This document shows positions 8,412 through 16,314 of a stretch of 41,777 bases of DNA, piece after piece. The notes below the pieces were generated by a model. The model saw only the letters and a list, made by a program, of their open reading frames with translations, ran no database searches and was not told the DNA's origin. The stretch's first letter is position 1. The number at the start of each line of letters is the position of its first letter. A program made the translations under genes and the position numbers. This DNA comes from Nostocales cyanobacterium LEGE 11386 (lineage in GTDB: Bacteria; Cyanobacteriota; Cyanobacteriia; Cyanobacteriales; Nostocaceae): NCBI GenBank assembly GCA_015207155.1, contig JADEXK010000055.1:1-41777 (forward strand), read 5' to 3'.

Positions 8412-10317
8412 AAATCGTGCCAATTTCTTTCAAATACACTCTAGTGAATGGTTCATCGTCTCCCAAAGTGTAGTCTTCAATTAATCCTTGACGGCGGATA
8501 GAAATATCGTTTTCTTTTTTGATTACGACTGTAGAACCATCAAACACATCCCGGACTAATATCATTTCTGTTTCTGTGGGATTGTTCAAAACTACCATAT
8601 TACTACCTTGGTAAAACATCCCTTGCTCTTCCAGGATGTTTTCCTCATATTCGGCAATCAGCAAATCAAGTTTTGGATGACGCAGCAGAGTTCGCACGTT
8701 GCTATTGTAATCTTTGTGTAATGATTTTTTCGACCGATTGACAAAAACTGCATCATGGCAAACAGCACCTATTGTCCAGTCAGGATGTTGCGACAAAATA
8801 TAATCAATGGTTTCTTGCAGTTCCTCTACTGAAATTTTATTAAAGGTAATAATCGGTATTCTGGCATTTATACCGGACTCAAAAAAGGTTTCTAAGATGT
8901 GGGAAGGGACATCCACACTTTCACCAACAGCAGGGTTAAGATGCATTAAAATTCCCGGTGCGGCGTTGATTTCCAGAATGGCAAAGTTACCCGACTTCCA
9001 TGATTCTGAGAGATTTTCGGCAATGACATCAATACCAAGACAAGTTAGTCGAAAGTGTTGGGCAATGTCTTGCGCCAAGATAATATTGTCATGATGAATT
9101 GTGGGGGTAGCATCGATGCTGATACCTCCAGCCGAAAGATTGGCAACTTTGCGAAGAGAAACTGTACGTCCTTTCTTGATTACACTGTCTAATGACAAAC
9201 CTTGTTCGTACAGGTAAAGTTCCATCGCCTCATCGCACTGAATCTTAGTCATTGGCGAGGTGGGTGTATCCAAACGTGCGGATTTGCGATTTTCTTGGCG
9301 AATCAACTCTGCAATAGTTAAATAGCCATCACCTACAACCGATGCGGGACGACGTTCAGTGGCGGCGACAAATTTGCCATCAACACACAGTAAGCGAAAA
9401 TCTGTGCCTGAGATGCTTTTCTCAACGATTATCCTTATTGGTTGGTCTTCAGGAATTGCTGCTAGTGCCCTACCATAGGCAGATTCTAGTTCTCTTGAGT
9501 CTTGTACGCCAGCCGTGACACCAATTCCTTTGTGACCGACTACAGGCTTAACTGCTACTGGGTAACGAATTTCTTTAGCTACTGCTAAGGCTTCTTTTTC
9601 AGAAAAAACGATATCACCTTCTGCTATAGGTAAACCTAAAGTTTGCAAAAATATTTTGCAGTCATCTTTGCGGGTGGTGAAATCTGAATCTAAATGACTA
9701 TCACAATCAAAAGTTGTTGCGACACCACGAACTTGTTTTTTGCCGTGGCCATATTGCATTAGTCCTTCGTCCCATAGGTAAAAGGTGGGAATACCTTTTT
9801 CGCAGGCTGTTCGCAACAAGGCGTAAACTGTAGGGCCACCGTAGACAGACTGGCGGAATTGCTTTTGTAAGGTCAGCAGTTCCTCATCAAAGTAAAAGTC
9901 TTGGTCTTGGGTTATGGCTTCAAACCAATCCCAAACGAAGTAAACTACTGCTCTACTGGTGCGTTCATGCAAAGATTGGACGCTAATCCGCGCATAATTT
10001 GCATATGGCTTGACATTCCAACGGTTGAGATGTAATCCCATATCTAGCTTGCCCACTTCTGACACCACTTGGGCAAACAAATTGGCATGGGATTCGTATG
10101 TTTGTTCGCTCAAATGTGGATAGCGATCGCCTATGCTGGAAATATAATCTGCGATGGCTAGTGGCTTTCTATACTCGATCAGAGCGAAATCAAATACTAG
10201 TGCCCCTGTATCCAAATAAGGGTTAGGCCCAAGGTAATGCTTAAAATTGAAAATATCGAATACATCGGTTTTTCTAGCATTAATGCGGACTAAATCGCTG
10301 CTTTTTTCTTGAGCCAT
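8410..10317 (-). CDS. cphA2: Cyanophycin synthetase CphA2 (short form)
   Basis: Polymerises cyanophycin, the Asp-Arg nitrogen reserve. Established work on CphA2 enzymes of nitrogen-fixing cyanobacteria shows they use the beta-Asp-Arg dipeptide instead of free amino acids. The 635-residue protein has an N-terminal domain (1-165), an ATP-grasp domain (about 217-480; K257 in AVKPV, E299 in VEKS, metal-binding D430, E449 and N451 in LEINAAPG) and a C-terminal remnant. CphA1 enzymes are near 870-900 residues and carry a Mur-ligase P-loop after the motif RIPI. Here ARIPII at 486-491 is followed by TFNKISVEEL, so the P-loop is gone. The ATG at 10317 has GAGGA 10 nt upstream. It diverges from the small ORF and cphB2, the cph2 layout of Anabaena. 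A hairpin overlaps its stop codon. Confidence 0.93.
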   Translation of the reverse strand: MAQEKSSDLVRINARKTDVFDIFNFKHYLGPNPYLDTGALVFDFALIEYRKPLAIADYISSIGDRYPHLSEQTYESHANLFAQVVSEVGKLDMGLHLNRWNVKPYANYARISVQSLHERTSRAVVYFVWDWFEAITQDQDFYFDEELLTLQKQFRQSVYGGPTVYALLRTACEKGIPTFYLWDEGLMQYGHGKKQVRGVATTFDCDSHLDSDFTTRKDDCKIFLQTLGLPIAEGDIVFSEKEALAVAKEIRYPVAVKPVVGHKGIGVTAGVQDSRELESAYGRALAAIPEDQPIRIIVEKSISGTDFRLLCVDGKFVAATERRPASVVGDGYLTIAELIRQENRKSARLDTPTSPMTKIQCDEAMELYLYEQGLSLDSVIKKGRTVSLRKVANLSAGGISIDATPTIHHDNIILAQDIAQHFRLTCLGIDVIAENLSESWKSGNFAILEINAAPGILMHLNPAVGESVDVPSHILETFFESGINARIPIITFNKISVEELQETIDYILSQHPDWTIGAVCHDAVFVNRSKKSLHKDYNSNVRTLLRHPKLDLLIAEYEENILEEQGMFYQGSNMVVLNNPTETEMILVRDVFDGSTVVIKKENDISIRRQGLIEDYTLGDDEPFTRVYLKEIGTI

Positions 10318-10340
10318 TGATGATAAATCCTCGGCTAAAC

Positions 10341-10424
10341 ACCCTAATTTAGACTTATCGATTATAAATGACTTTACAACAGAATTTGGGTAGCATTTAG
10401 TTTGTTTTTACCCTAATTCGGACT
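10341..10424. repeat. Direct repeat in the cphA2 upstream region
   Basis: ACCCTAATT followed by two variable bases and GACT occurs at 10341-10354 (with one base less) and at 10410-10424, about 69 bp apart. Both lie in the divergent control region upstream of cphA2. They are a possible pair of regulator sites. I found no GTA-N8-TAC (NtcA-type) match here. Confidence 0.35.
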
Positions 10425-10610
10425 AGCATAGCTTGATTGCTCGGCATTTTCAACCATCCATTGGCATAATTAAATCGCCATTACTCAGAAAACAAAAAAT
10501 ATTCATCCTACAAGCGCTATAAATCATCAAAAATCTAACCTTTGAAAGGTGAAATACTTTCCCAAAATCTATAAATTAGGATGAATTAGGTTTCGAGAAG
10601 ACAGCAGAGT

Positions 10611-10814
10611 ATGAATAGCACACAAGCTGCTCTTAGAGATGAAGTGCGTCAACTTGCCGAAGAAGCTTTTCATCGCAAGTTGATTTCTGGTCATGGAGAT
10701 GGGCCAGACATCAATGAGTATCAAATTGTCTACCAGGGTAAGCCCAGACATATTCCTCTAGAGCAAGCACGTTTTTTCTTAATTAACTTGCTTTACAGGA
10801 GTCGGATTGGTTAG
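10611..10814 (+). CDS. Small conserved-looking protein inside the cyanophycin locus
   Basis: A 67-residue acidic/basic soluble protein beginning MNSTQAALRDEVRQLAEEAF. It has a helical first third, a GHGDGPDINEYQIVYQGKPR middle section and a helical C-terminus (LEQARFFLINLLYRSRIG). There is no signal peptide. A purine-rich GAGAAG lies about 13 nt upstream of the ATG. It sits between divergent cphA2 and co-directional cphB2, and a short ORF is also found at this place in the Anabaena cph2 cluster, which supports it being a real gene. I do not know its function. A role tied to cyanophycin metabolism is inference from position only. Confidence 0.75.
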   Translation: MNSTQAALRDEVRQLAEEAFHRKLISGHGDGPDINEYQIVYQGKPRHIPLEQARFFLINLLYRSRIG

Positions 10815-11153
10815 ATATTCTCTGTTCAATCTAGGGCTGGAGAATATTTAATTACATTTAGTCAAAAGTGTAAATTTGGTAACTGGTAATTCTGTAAAAT
10901 TTATGACTGATTAAGCATGAGCAATTTCTGAGAATACCAGCATAAATATACACTTACCAAATCGAATACAATTAACAAGGCCTCTAGAGGTATTATCTAG
11001 AGGTTGTTGAATGATTAGGTCTAATCTCAATGTTATTAATTACTTAGCTTGTTATTCATCTTTTATTTTCTACCGTAATCTACCAAACGGATGATTTTAT
11101 GGGTCTAATTGTCATGCTTTATTGAAATTAAATAATTTATATCAGGAGTTATC
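10815..11153. other. Upstream region of cphB2
   Basis: A 339-bp gap. CCTCTAGA (10981-10988) and TCTAGAGG (10996-11003) form a hairpin with a 7-nt loop. The stem continues with AACAA/TTGTT (10974-10978 with 11004-11008) across a 2-nt bulge. It may end the small-ORF transcript or be a binding site. The rest is AT-rich. A good ribosome binding site AGGAG is at 11144-11148, 5 nt before the cphB2 start. Confidence 0.55.
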
Positions 11154-12008
11154 ATGACGGACAGTACAACCAAACGCCAATTGGTGATTATTGGGGGGGC
11201 TGAAGACAGAGATGGAGAGTCACAAATTCTGCGGGAGTTTGTGCGCCGGGCTGGGGGCATAAAATCCAAAATTGTGATTATGACTGCTGCGGCAGAACTA
11301 CCAAGGGATGTGGGCGATAATTACATTAGAGTATTTGAGCGTTTAGGATGTGAAGAAGTTCGCATAGTTGACACAGAAACTCGTGATGATGCTTGTTCAT
11401 CCACAGCATTGGAGGCGATCGCCAAGGCAACTGGTATATTTTTTACTGGGGGAGACCAAGCTCGCATCACTAGCATCCTCAAAGATACTGAACTGGATGT
11501 AGCAATTCACAAACGGTTCTCGGAAGGTATGGTTGTAGCAGGCACAAGTGCGGGAGCAGCTGTGATGCCGGATAAAATGATTATGGAAGGCGACGCCCAA
11601 ACTCATCCGCGCATGGAAATTGTAGAGATGGGGCCAGGTCTTGCTTTTCTACCAGGAGTAGTAATTGACCAGCATTTCTCCCAACGTGGACGCTTAGGAC
11701 GCTTAATTTCAGCTTTAGTCCAAGAACCTGCTGGATTAGGCTTTGGCATTGATGAAAATACCGCAATGGTAGTGACCGATAGCCAAATTGAAGTGATTGG
11801 GCAAGGTTCAGTGACGATTATTGATGAGTCAGAAGCTACATATAACAATATGGGCGAAATTTTGAAAGATGAGCCGTTGGCAATTTTTGGAGCGAAGCTG
11901 CATATCTTACCACATGGCTATAAATTTGATCTAAAAACCCGTCAGCCTATCTTGAATCAAAGCACTGGAGCAAATATATCTCTACCAGTTGGTTCAACAA
12001 ACACCTAA
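11154..12008 (+). CDS. cphB2: Cyanophycinase CphB2
   Basis: A cytosolic serine exopeptidase (family S51) that cuts cyanophycin to beta-Asp-Arg dipeptides. The 284 residues match the family. The nucleophile S132 is in GTSAGA, with H174 in IDQHFSQRGR and E201 in GIDENTAMVV. These positions coincide with the Ser-Glu-His triad described for Synechocystis CphB. The glycine-rich motif GGAEDRDGE is near the N-terminus and FTGGDQ near residue 97. AGGAG lies 5 nt before the ATG. It is on the strand opposite to cphA2. CphB releases the dipeptide that CphA2 can re-polymerise, so the two genes form a storage and recovery cycle. Confidence 0.96.
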   Translation: MTDSTTKRQLVIIGGAEDRDGESQILREFVRRAGGIKSKIVIMTAAAELPRDVGDNYIRVFERLGCEEVRIVDTETRDDACSSTALEAIAKATGIFFTGGDQARITSILKDTELDVAIHKRFSEGMVVAGTSAGAAVMPDKMIMEGDAQTHPRMEIVEMGPGLAFLPGVVIDQHFSQRGRLGRLISALVQEPAGLGFGIDENTAMVVTDSQIEVIGQGSVTIIDESEATYNNMGEILKDEPLAIFGAKLHILPHGYKFDLKTRQPILNQSTGANISLPVGSTNT

Positions 12009-12062
12009 TTTTTAGCAGTTACAAATTAATTGATTGGGAAGTCAGAAAAATAGGCTATAATA

Positions 12063-12081
12063 CTCCCCTTTTTCAGGGGAG
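12063..12081. terminator. Weak hairpin after cphB2
   Basis: CTCCCC (12063-12068) pairs with GGGGAG (12076-12081) around a T-rich 7-nt loop, about 55 bp after the cphB2 stop. There is no trailing T-run on the plus strand, so terminator function is uncertain. Confidence 0.35.
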
Positions 12082-12155
12082 GGAACGTTGGCGATCGCAT
12101 TTTTAATTCCCTCGCTAAAATATAAATTCAAAGATGTAGTCTAGTAGCTGAAAAA

Positions 12156-12611
12156 GTGCGAAAAATCATATTTTACGTATTATTTTTACTTGGCTTATTA
12201 GGGATTCTGGGATTTTCTTATATTTCTGCTTACATTTCGGAGAAACCGCCTTTAGTTAGTTGTCGCCAAGGGGCTTTTAATTCATCACCAGGTGAAAAAT
12301 ACTACGCATATCCTGAAAAGCTAGTGGTTCAACCTTGGCGTGGGCCACATCATGTTTACGCTATATTTATGATTCCTAGTGGATATAGAAGTGATGGTTT
12401 ATTCACAGTATCAATACCTGGAACTCAAACTTACTGCGGACAGTATATAAATGGTGGCAAGATTACTTCTGGAGTTGATGAGCCAAAATATTACACCATG
12501 ATGAGGGGTTATTTAAACACTCGGATTGCTCTGAAGTTAATTGCTCAAGGCAACATAAATCAGTTAAAGCAACCATTTAACTGGAGATTAGGTTATGTCA
12601 AACGGAAATGA
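12156..12611 (+). CDS. Small membrane-anchored or exported protein of unknown function
   Basis: A 151-residue protein starting at GTG 12156 (MRKIIFYVLFLLGLLGILGFSYISAYI). The N-terminus is a signal anchor or uncleaved signal peptide (residues 4-25). The remaining 125 residues would lie outside the membrane and contain two cysteines (SCRQGAF and TYCGQY) that could form a disulfide. No known domain was recognised. It follows cphB2 on the same strand with a 147-bp gap containing a weak hairpin, so co-transcription is uncertain. No clear ribosome binding site is visible and the GTG start is the only reasonable one. Confidence 0.65.
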   Translation: MRKIIFYVLFLLGLLGILGFSYISAYISEKPPLVSCRQGAFNSSPGEKYYAYPEKLVVQPWRGPHHVYAIFMIPSGYRSDGLFTVSIPGTQTYCGQYINGGKITSGVDEPKYYTMMRGYLNTRIALKLIAQGNINQLKQPFNWRLGYVKRK

Positions 12612-12618
12612 AGAGTAT

Positions 12619-12644
12619 TGAGTGCTGAGTGCTGAGTGCTGAGT
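12619..12644. repeat. Short tandemly repeated heptamer (STRR)
   Basis: A run of the 7-bp unit GTGCTGA repeats about three times with partial ends, between the stop codons of two convergent genes. Heptanucleotide repeats of this sort are typical of Nostocales intergenic DNA. Confidence 0.7.
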
Positions 12645-12724
12645 TAGAAGAATAATACTCAGGACTCTCGCACTTGGTACAAGCCCCGCCCAGCACGGCT
12701 GACCGCAGGGCTTTACAGCATTTT

Positions 12725-14035
12725 TCATCTTTCCACTTCATCTACTGCCTTGGGAACCCCAGCAGTTAACACTTCATGACCATCAGGTGTGACTAAAACA
12801 TCATCTTCAATCCGAATACCAATACCAACCCAGCGTGAATCAGTTTCTGGTTGGTCTTCTGCTAGTTTAGTATCGGGGACAATATAAAGTCCTGGTTCCA
12901 CTGTCAGCACTTGACCAGGTTGCAAAATCTGCGGTTTATCTTCACCATGCTGATAAACACCGACATCATGAACATCTAAACCTAACCAATGACTGGTGCG
13001 GTGCATATAATATGGTTTGTATTTTTCTTCTTCAATTAACTTGTCAATTTCGCCTTTGAGGATACCAACTTCGACTAAACCCTCTGTGAGTACACGGACT
13101 GCCGTCTCATGAATTGAGTTAAAACTGTTACCTGGTTTTACTTGAGCGATCGCCTGTTGCTGCGCCTCTAAAACAATTTCATACAGCACCTTTTGCTCTG
13201 GTGTAAATTTACCTCCCACCGGAAATGTCCGTGTAATATCAGAGTTGTAATAACCATAAGCGCAACCAGCATCAATTAGCAGCAACTCTTGCTCCTGCAT
13301 CTGGCGATGATTCTCGATGTAGTGTAGTACACAGGCATTAGCACCGGAAGCCACAATCGAAGGATAAGCTGGCCCCATACCACCCCGCAGCCGAAAAATG
13401 TGTTCTATCTCTGCCTGGATTTCGTATTCATAACGTCCGGGTGCAGAAACTTTCAGTGCATGATTGTGCGCCTCAACAGCGATCGCCGCAGCTTGACGCA
13501 TCAAAGCTAACTCAGTGTCGCTTTTTACCAATCTCATGCTGTGGATCACGGTTCCAGTATCTTCTATGGCAATTGGGCCTGTACCGCGCTTGGGATACGT
13601 CCGCAGTAAACTTTGGTAATGTCCGAGAATTGTGTCATTAAAACTGCGATCGCGTCCTAAATGATAGTAAATGCGATCGGCTTTTTCCAAATACTGCGGC
13701 AACTTTTCATCTAGTTCCGTAATCGGGTAAGCTGCATCCGCACCATAAATTTCCTTCGCTGCATCTACCCCACAGCGATAACCAGTCCAAACTTCCTGCT
13801 CTCGCTCCTTTGGTTGGACAAACAACACAAACCGATGTTCTGCATGGTGTGGCGCTAACACTGCTACCGCTTGCGGTTCGTTAAAGCCAGTCAAATAGAA
13901 AAAATCACTGTCTTGGCGATAAGCATATTCAACATCATTGTGCATCACTGCCATTGGCGCACTGCGAAAAATAGCAGTGGCGTTACCAATTTTTGCCATT
14001 AATTGTTCCCGGCGCTGCTGATATTCTGCTTGCAT
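12725..14035 (-). CDS. pepP: Xaa-Pro aminopeptidase (aminopeptidase P, M24B)
   Basis: Removes N-terminal residues preceding proline; cytosolic and dinuclear-metal dependent. At 436 residues it matches E. coli PepP. An AMP_N domain covers about residues 1-130 and the pita-bread catalytic domain 170-410. The metal ligands are all visible: D255 (LLIDAGCAYGYY), D266 (SDITRTFPV), H349 (HRTSHWLGLDVHDVG), E380 (LTVEPGLYI) and E410 (GIGIRIEDD). It starts at ATG 14035 with no obvious ribosome binding site and stands alone, convergent with the small membrane protein gene. Confidence 0.94.
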   Translation of the reverse strand: MQAEYQQRREQLMAKIGNATAIFRSAPMAVMHNDVEYAYRQDSDFFYLTGFNEPQAVAVLAPHHAEHRFVLFVQPKEREQEVWTGYRCGVDAAKEIYGADAAYPITELDEKLPQYLEKADRIYYHLGRDRSFNDTILGHYQSLLRTYPKRGTGPIAIEDTGTVIHSMRLVKSDTELALMRQAAAIAVEAHNHALKVSAPGRYEYEIQAEIEHIFRLRGGMGPAYPSIVASGANACVLHYIENHRQMQEQELLLIDAGCAYGYYNSDITRTFPVGGKFTPEQKVLYEIVLEAQQQAIAQVKPGNSFNSIHETAVRVLTEGLVEVGILKGEIDKLIEEEKYKPYYMHRTSHWLGLDVHDVGVYQHGEDKPQILQPGQVLTVEPGLYIVPDTKLAEDQPETDSRWVGIGIRIEDDVLVTPDGHEVLTAGVPKAVDEVER

Positions 14036-14811
14036 AGCTAATCAATTTTATAGAATTATTGTGTTATTTTACACTTTACTAAACTGTAGACTACAAAGAG
14101 CATGTCTTTTAGTAGTCGCTCATTTAAGTTATTTTAGCCAATATTTATTTCATCTCCAGTACTTCTGCCAAAGGTCTGTAGTTATACCAATTTTTTATTA
14201 ACTTATACTTAACGAGTATCCCTCTTTCCCTTGGCTAACTTGACGCGATGTGTGACTTATTCTTAGAACCCCTCTCCAAACCTCTCCCCGAAGCGGAGAG
14301 AGGCTTTTAATCTTGCTCCCCTTCCCTACTAGGGAAGGGGTTGGGGGTTAGGTTTGAGAGAAAGTTGCACACCGCGTGAACTTGGCGTTTTTTTATTAAG
14401 TGCATCTTCATTGAGGATTTAATATTACTTATTAGTTAAGAAAACGTCATAAACAATTATATGGCAATTTCCCTGATGAATATAAAGGTGTGAAATATCA
14501 CATTCTTTGAAATCAATATGTGATTTAAACCTAACATTTTTAGCGAAAAACCGACATAAAAATCAGGGTTTTTGTCTATGAATTCTGACATATACGAAAT
14601 TTGAAATCAATTTATTTCAAATTGATTGAAACCGACTTGAAATTTAAATACAAATCATTTATTAAGCCAAAAAATGTATGCAAAGAATGACATTCAACAA
14701 AAACAAATGCTTATGAAAAAATATTTAAACAAGAATAAATGTTTTTTAATTACAGAAATATCTGCCAGAAAAGAGCTAAAACTTTTATGACAACCAGCCA
14801 TAAAAAACACC
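14036..14811. other. 776-bp non-coding region with a dispersed repeat
   Basis: Divergent gap between pepP and the FG-GAP gene. It contains the repeat at 14267-14355, then about 450 bp of very AT-rich DNA with several small inverted repeats: AAAAACC/GGTTTTT at 14546-14573, and AATCAATTT (14605-14613) with AAATTGATT (14619-14627). The words GAAATCAAT and TGTGATTT recur around 14510-14610. No gene was recognised. Confidence 0.6.
14267..14355 (+). repeat. Dispersed hairpin-rich repeat, copy A
   Basis: Starts AACCCCTCTCCAAACCTCTC, includes a GAGAGAGGCTTTTAA segment, and contains a perfect 10-bp hairpin (14318-14327 with 14331-14340, loop ACT). A related copy in reverse orientation lies at 19921-20039. 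Together they bracket the FG-GAP and NACHT genes. Confidence 0.75.
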
Positions 14812-16044
14812 ATGTTGGAAACTCGAAACTCCTCCACAGGATTGTCTTTAGATACAGCAGGAATGGCATTAGAATCTTTCCAAAAGTCGGCTGATTTGAT
14901 ATCACCTTTATATTCTGGGTTTTCCTTAAACGGTAGCAGTTCCTCACCATTACCAAGCGTACCCACAACTGATAATTTATTTGGAGGAGCCAACCCCAAT
15001 CCTAATCCCTACTTAACTAGTGCGGCGATTGTGCCTGATTTCAACGGCGATGGCAAAACAGACAAACTTTGGGTCAATAGTCAAACCGGCGAAATTATCG
15101 TGCGGCTGATGGATGGTACCAGAATTCTGGAACAGGCTTCTTTAGGTCAATTTGATCTATCATCCATGACTTACGAAATTGCCGATTTTAATAGTGACGG
15201 CAAGACTGACTTTTTGTTACGGAATCAAGCCACAGGTGAGAATCGCATTGTGCTAATGGATGGCACAAGAATTGCTGATACAGTGGCGCTGGAAACAGTT
15301 GATCCCAATTGGACTGCTAGCATTGGCGATTTCAATGGCGATCGCAAGACCGATATTTTCTGGCATAATGCTCAAACCGGTCAAAATGCTATTTGGACAA
15401 TGGATGGCACCACAGTTCTAGATGCAGCCGTTTTAGAAAATACAGACGTATCATTTACACCAACCATTGTTGATTTTGATGGTAATGGCAAGAGTGATAT
15501 TTTCTGGCGCAATCAGACAACGGGTGAAAACAGAGTTTGGTTTATGGATGGTACGCAAAAAACCGAATTTACTCTGCAATCACAAGACGCATCCTGGGAC
15601 TTTACCCTTGGCGATTTCAACGGTGACTTCAGAACTGATCTTTTGTGGAGAAATGTTCAAACAGGTGAGAACAAGATTTGGACAATGAATGGCATCTTTG
15701 TCACAGAGGGTTCTCTGGCAACACTTGACTCATCCTGGAAATCTAACATTGGCGATTTCAATGGCGATGGTAAGACAGATATCTTCTGGCACAATGAAGT
15801 CACTGGTGAAAACACCGCTTGGTTGATGGATGGCACAACAGTTACAACTGAAGCTTTCCTACCAAGTAATCAAGCATCCTTGATGCCATCACTAGGCGAT
15901 TTTAACGGCGATGGTAGAACTGACATCTACTGGCGGAATCAAGAAACAGGTGCAGATAGCATTTGGACTATAAATGGTACAACAGCCGTTGAGACTCCTA
16001 TAGCTGCGGAAGATCAGCTTGGCCCCGAATGGTTCACCGCCTAA
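14812..16044 (+). CDS. FG-GAP/VCBS repeat protein
   Basis: A 410-residue protein made almost wholly of seven repeats of about 47 residues, each with a calcium-loop motif of the type DFNGDGKTDIFW followed by TGEN or TGQN and MDGT. Variants are DFNSDGKTDFLL, DFNGDRKTD, DFDGNGKSD and DFNGDFRTD. Seven such blades suit a beta-propeller. The first 60 residues are Ser/Thr/Asn-rich and low in complexity, without a recognisable signal peptide or membrane segment, so how it would reach an extracellular, calcium-rich site is unclear. In other proteins such repeats bind ligands or matrix. It faces the NACHT gene tail to tail, with a mosaic repeat between them. No ribosome binding site is seen before the ATG. 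Confidence 0.85.
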   Translation: MLETRNSSTGLSLDTAGMALESFQKSADLISPLYSGFSLNGSSSSPLPSVPTTDNLFGGANPNPNPYLTSAAIVPDFNGDGKTDKLWVNSQTGEIIVRLMDGTRILEQASLGQFDLSSMTYEIADFNSDGKTDFLLRNQATGENRIVLMDGTRIADTVALETVDPNWTASIGDFNGDRKTDIFWHNAQTGQNAIWTMDGTTVLDAAVLENTDVSFTPTIVDFDGNGKSDIFWRNQTTGENRVWFMDGTQKTEFTLQSQDASWDFTLGDFNGDFRTDLLWRNVQTGENKIWTMNGIFVTEGSLATLDSSWKSNIGDFNGDGKTDIFWHNEVTGENTAWLMDGTTVTTEAFLPSNQASLMPSLGDFNGDGRTDIYWRNQETGADSIWTINGTTAVETPIAAEDQLGPEWFTA

Positions 16045-16084
16045 GAGGTTGTTTGAATAACTGACTTCTTGCACCTAACCTTGG

Positions 16085-16302
16085 CGATTAGAAAAGCAGC
16101 CCAAGGATGCCGTAGGCTGTACGCGGCTATACAAACGTAGACGCTTTGTGGCTTTCCGCAGGTTAGTCCGTCTGCGCGGACTCACACAAAAGCAAGGGTT
16201 TCAAACCTGCCTACGCGGGTTTAGCCTGTGTAGCCGTGGCTTCCAATCGCCTGGTGCTAGTTAGAGGCTTTTTTTAAGTCCAGGCGATTTCTGATCGCCT
16301 GG
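16085..16302. repeat. Mosaic of Nostoc-type dispersed palindromic repeats
   Basis: The gap between the two convergent genes is nearly filled with palindromic pieces: AGTCCG/CGGACT near 16165-16182, a CCTGCC/GCGGGT segment, AATCGCCTGG (16245-16254) matched by CCAGGCGATT (16280-16289), and a second hairpin formed with ATCGCCTGG at 16294-16302. Such GC-rich multi-hairpin elements recur in Nostoc genomes. They could fold into a two-way transcription block. Confidence 0.6.
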
Positions 16303-16314
16303 TATATTTGCTTT

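Noticed and set aside
8410..10317. cphA2 as a truncated, broken cphA1
   Set aside because: The frame is intact, the ATP-grasp residues are kept and the size equals known CphA2 proteins, so it is a distinct functional form.
10318..11153. NtcA binding sites (GTA-N8-TAC) expected for nitrogen-storage genes
   Set aside because: Reading both upstream regions by eye gave no match to the spaced GTA/TAC pattern.
12619..12644. Tandem heptamers as a biologically special signal
   Set aside because: Such short tandem repeats are commonplace in Nostocales intergenic DNA and show no link to a gene function here.
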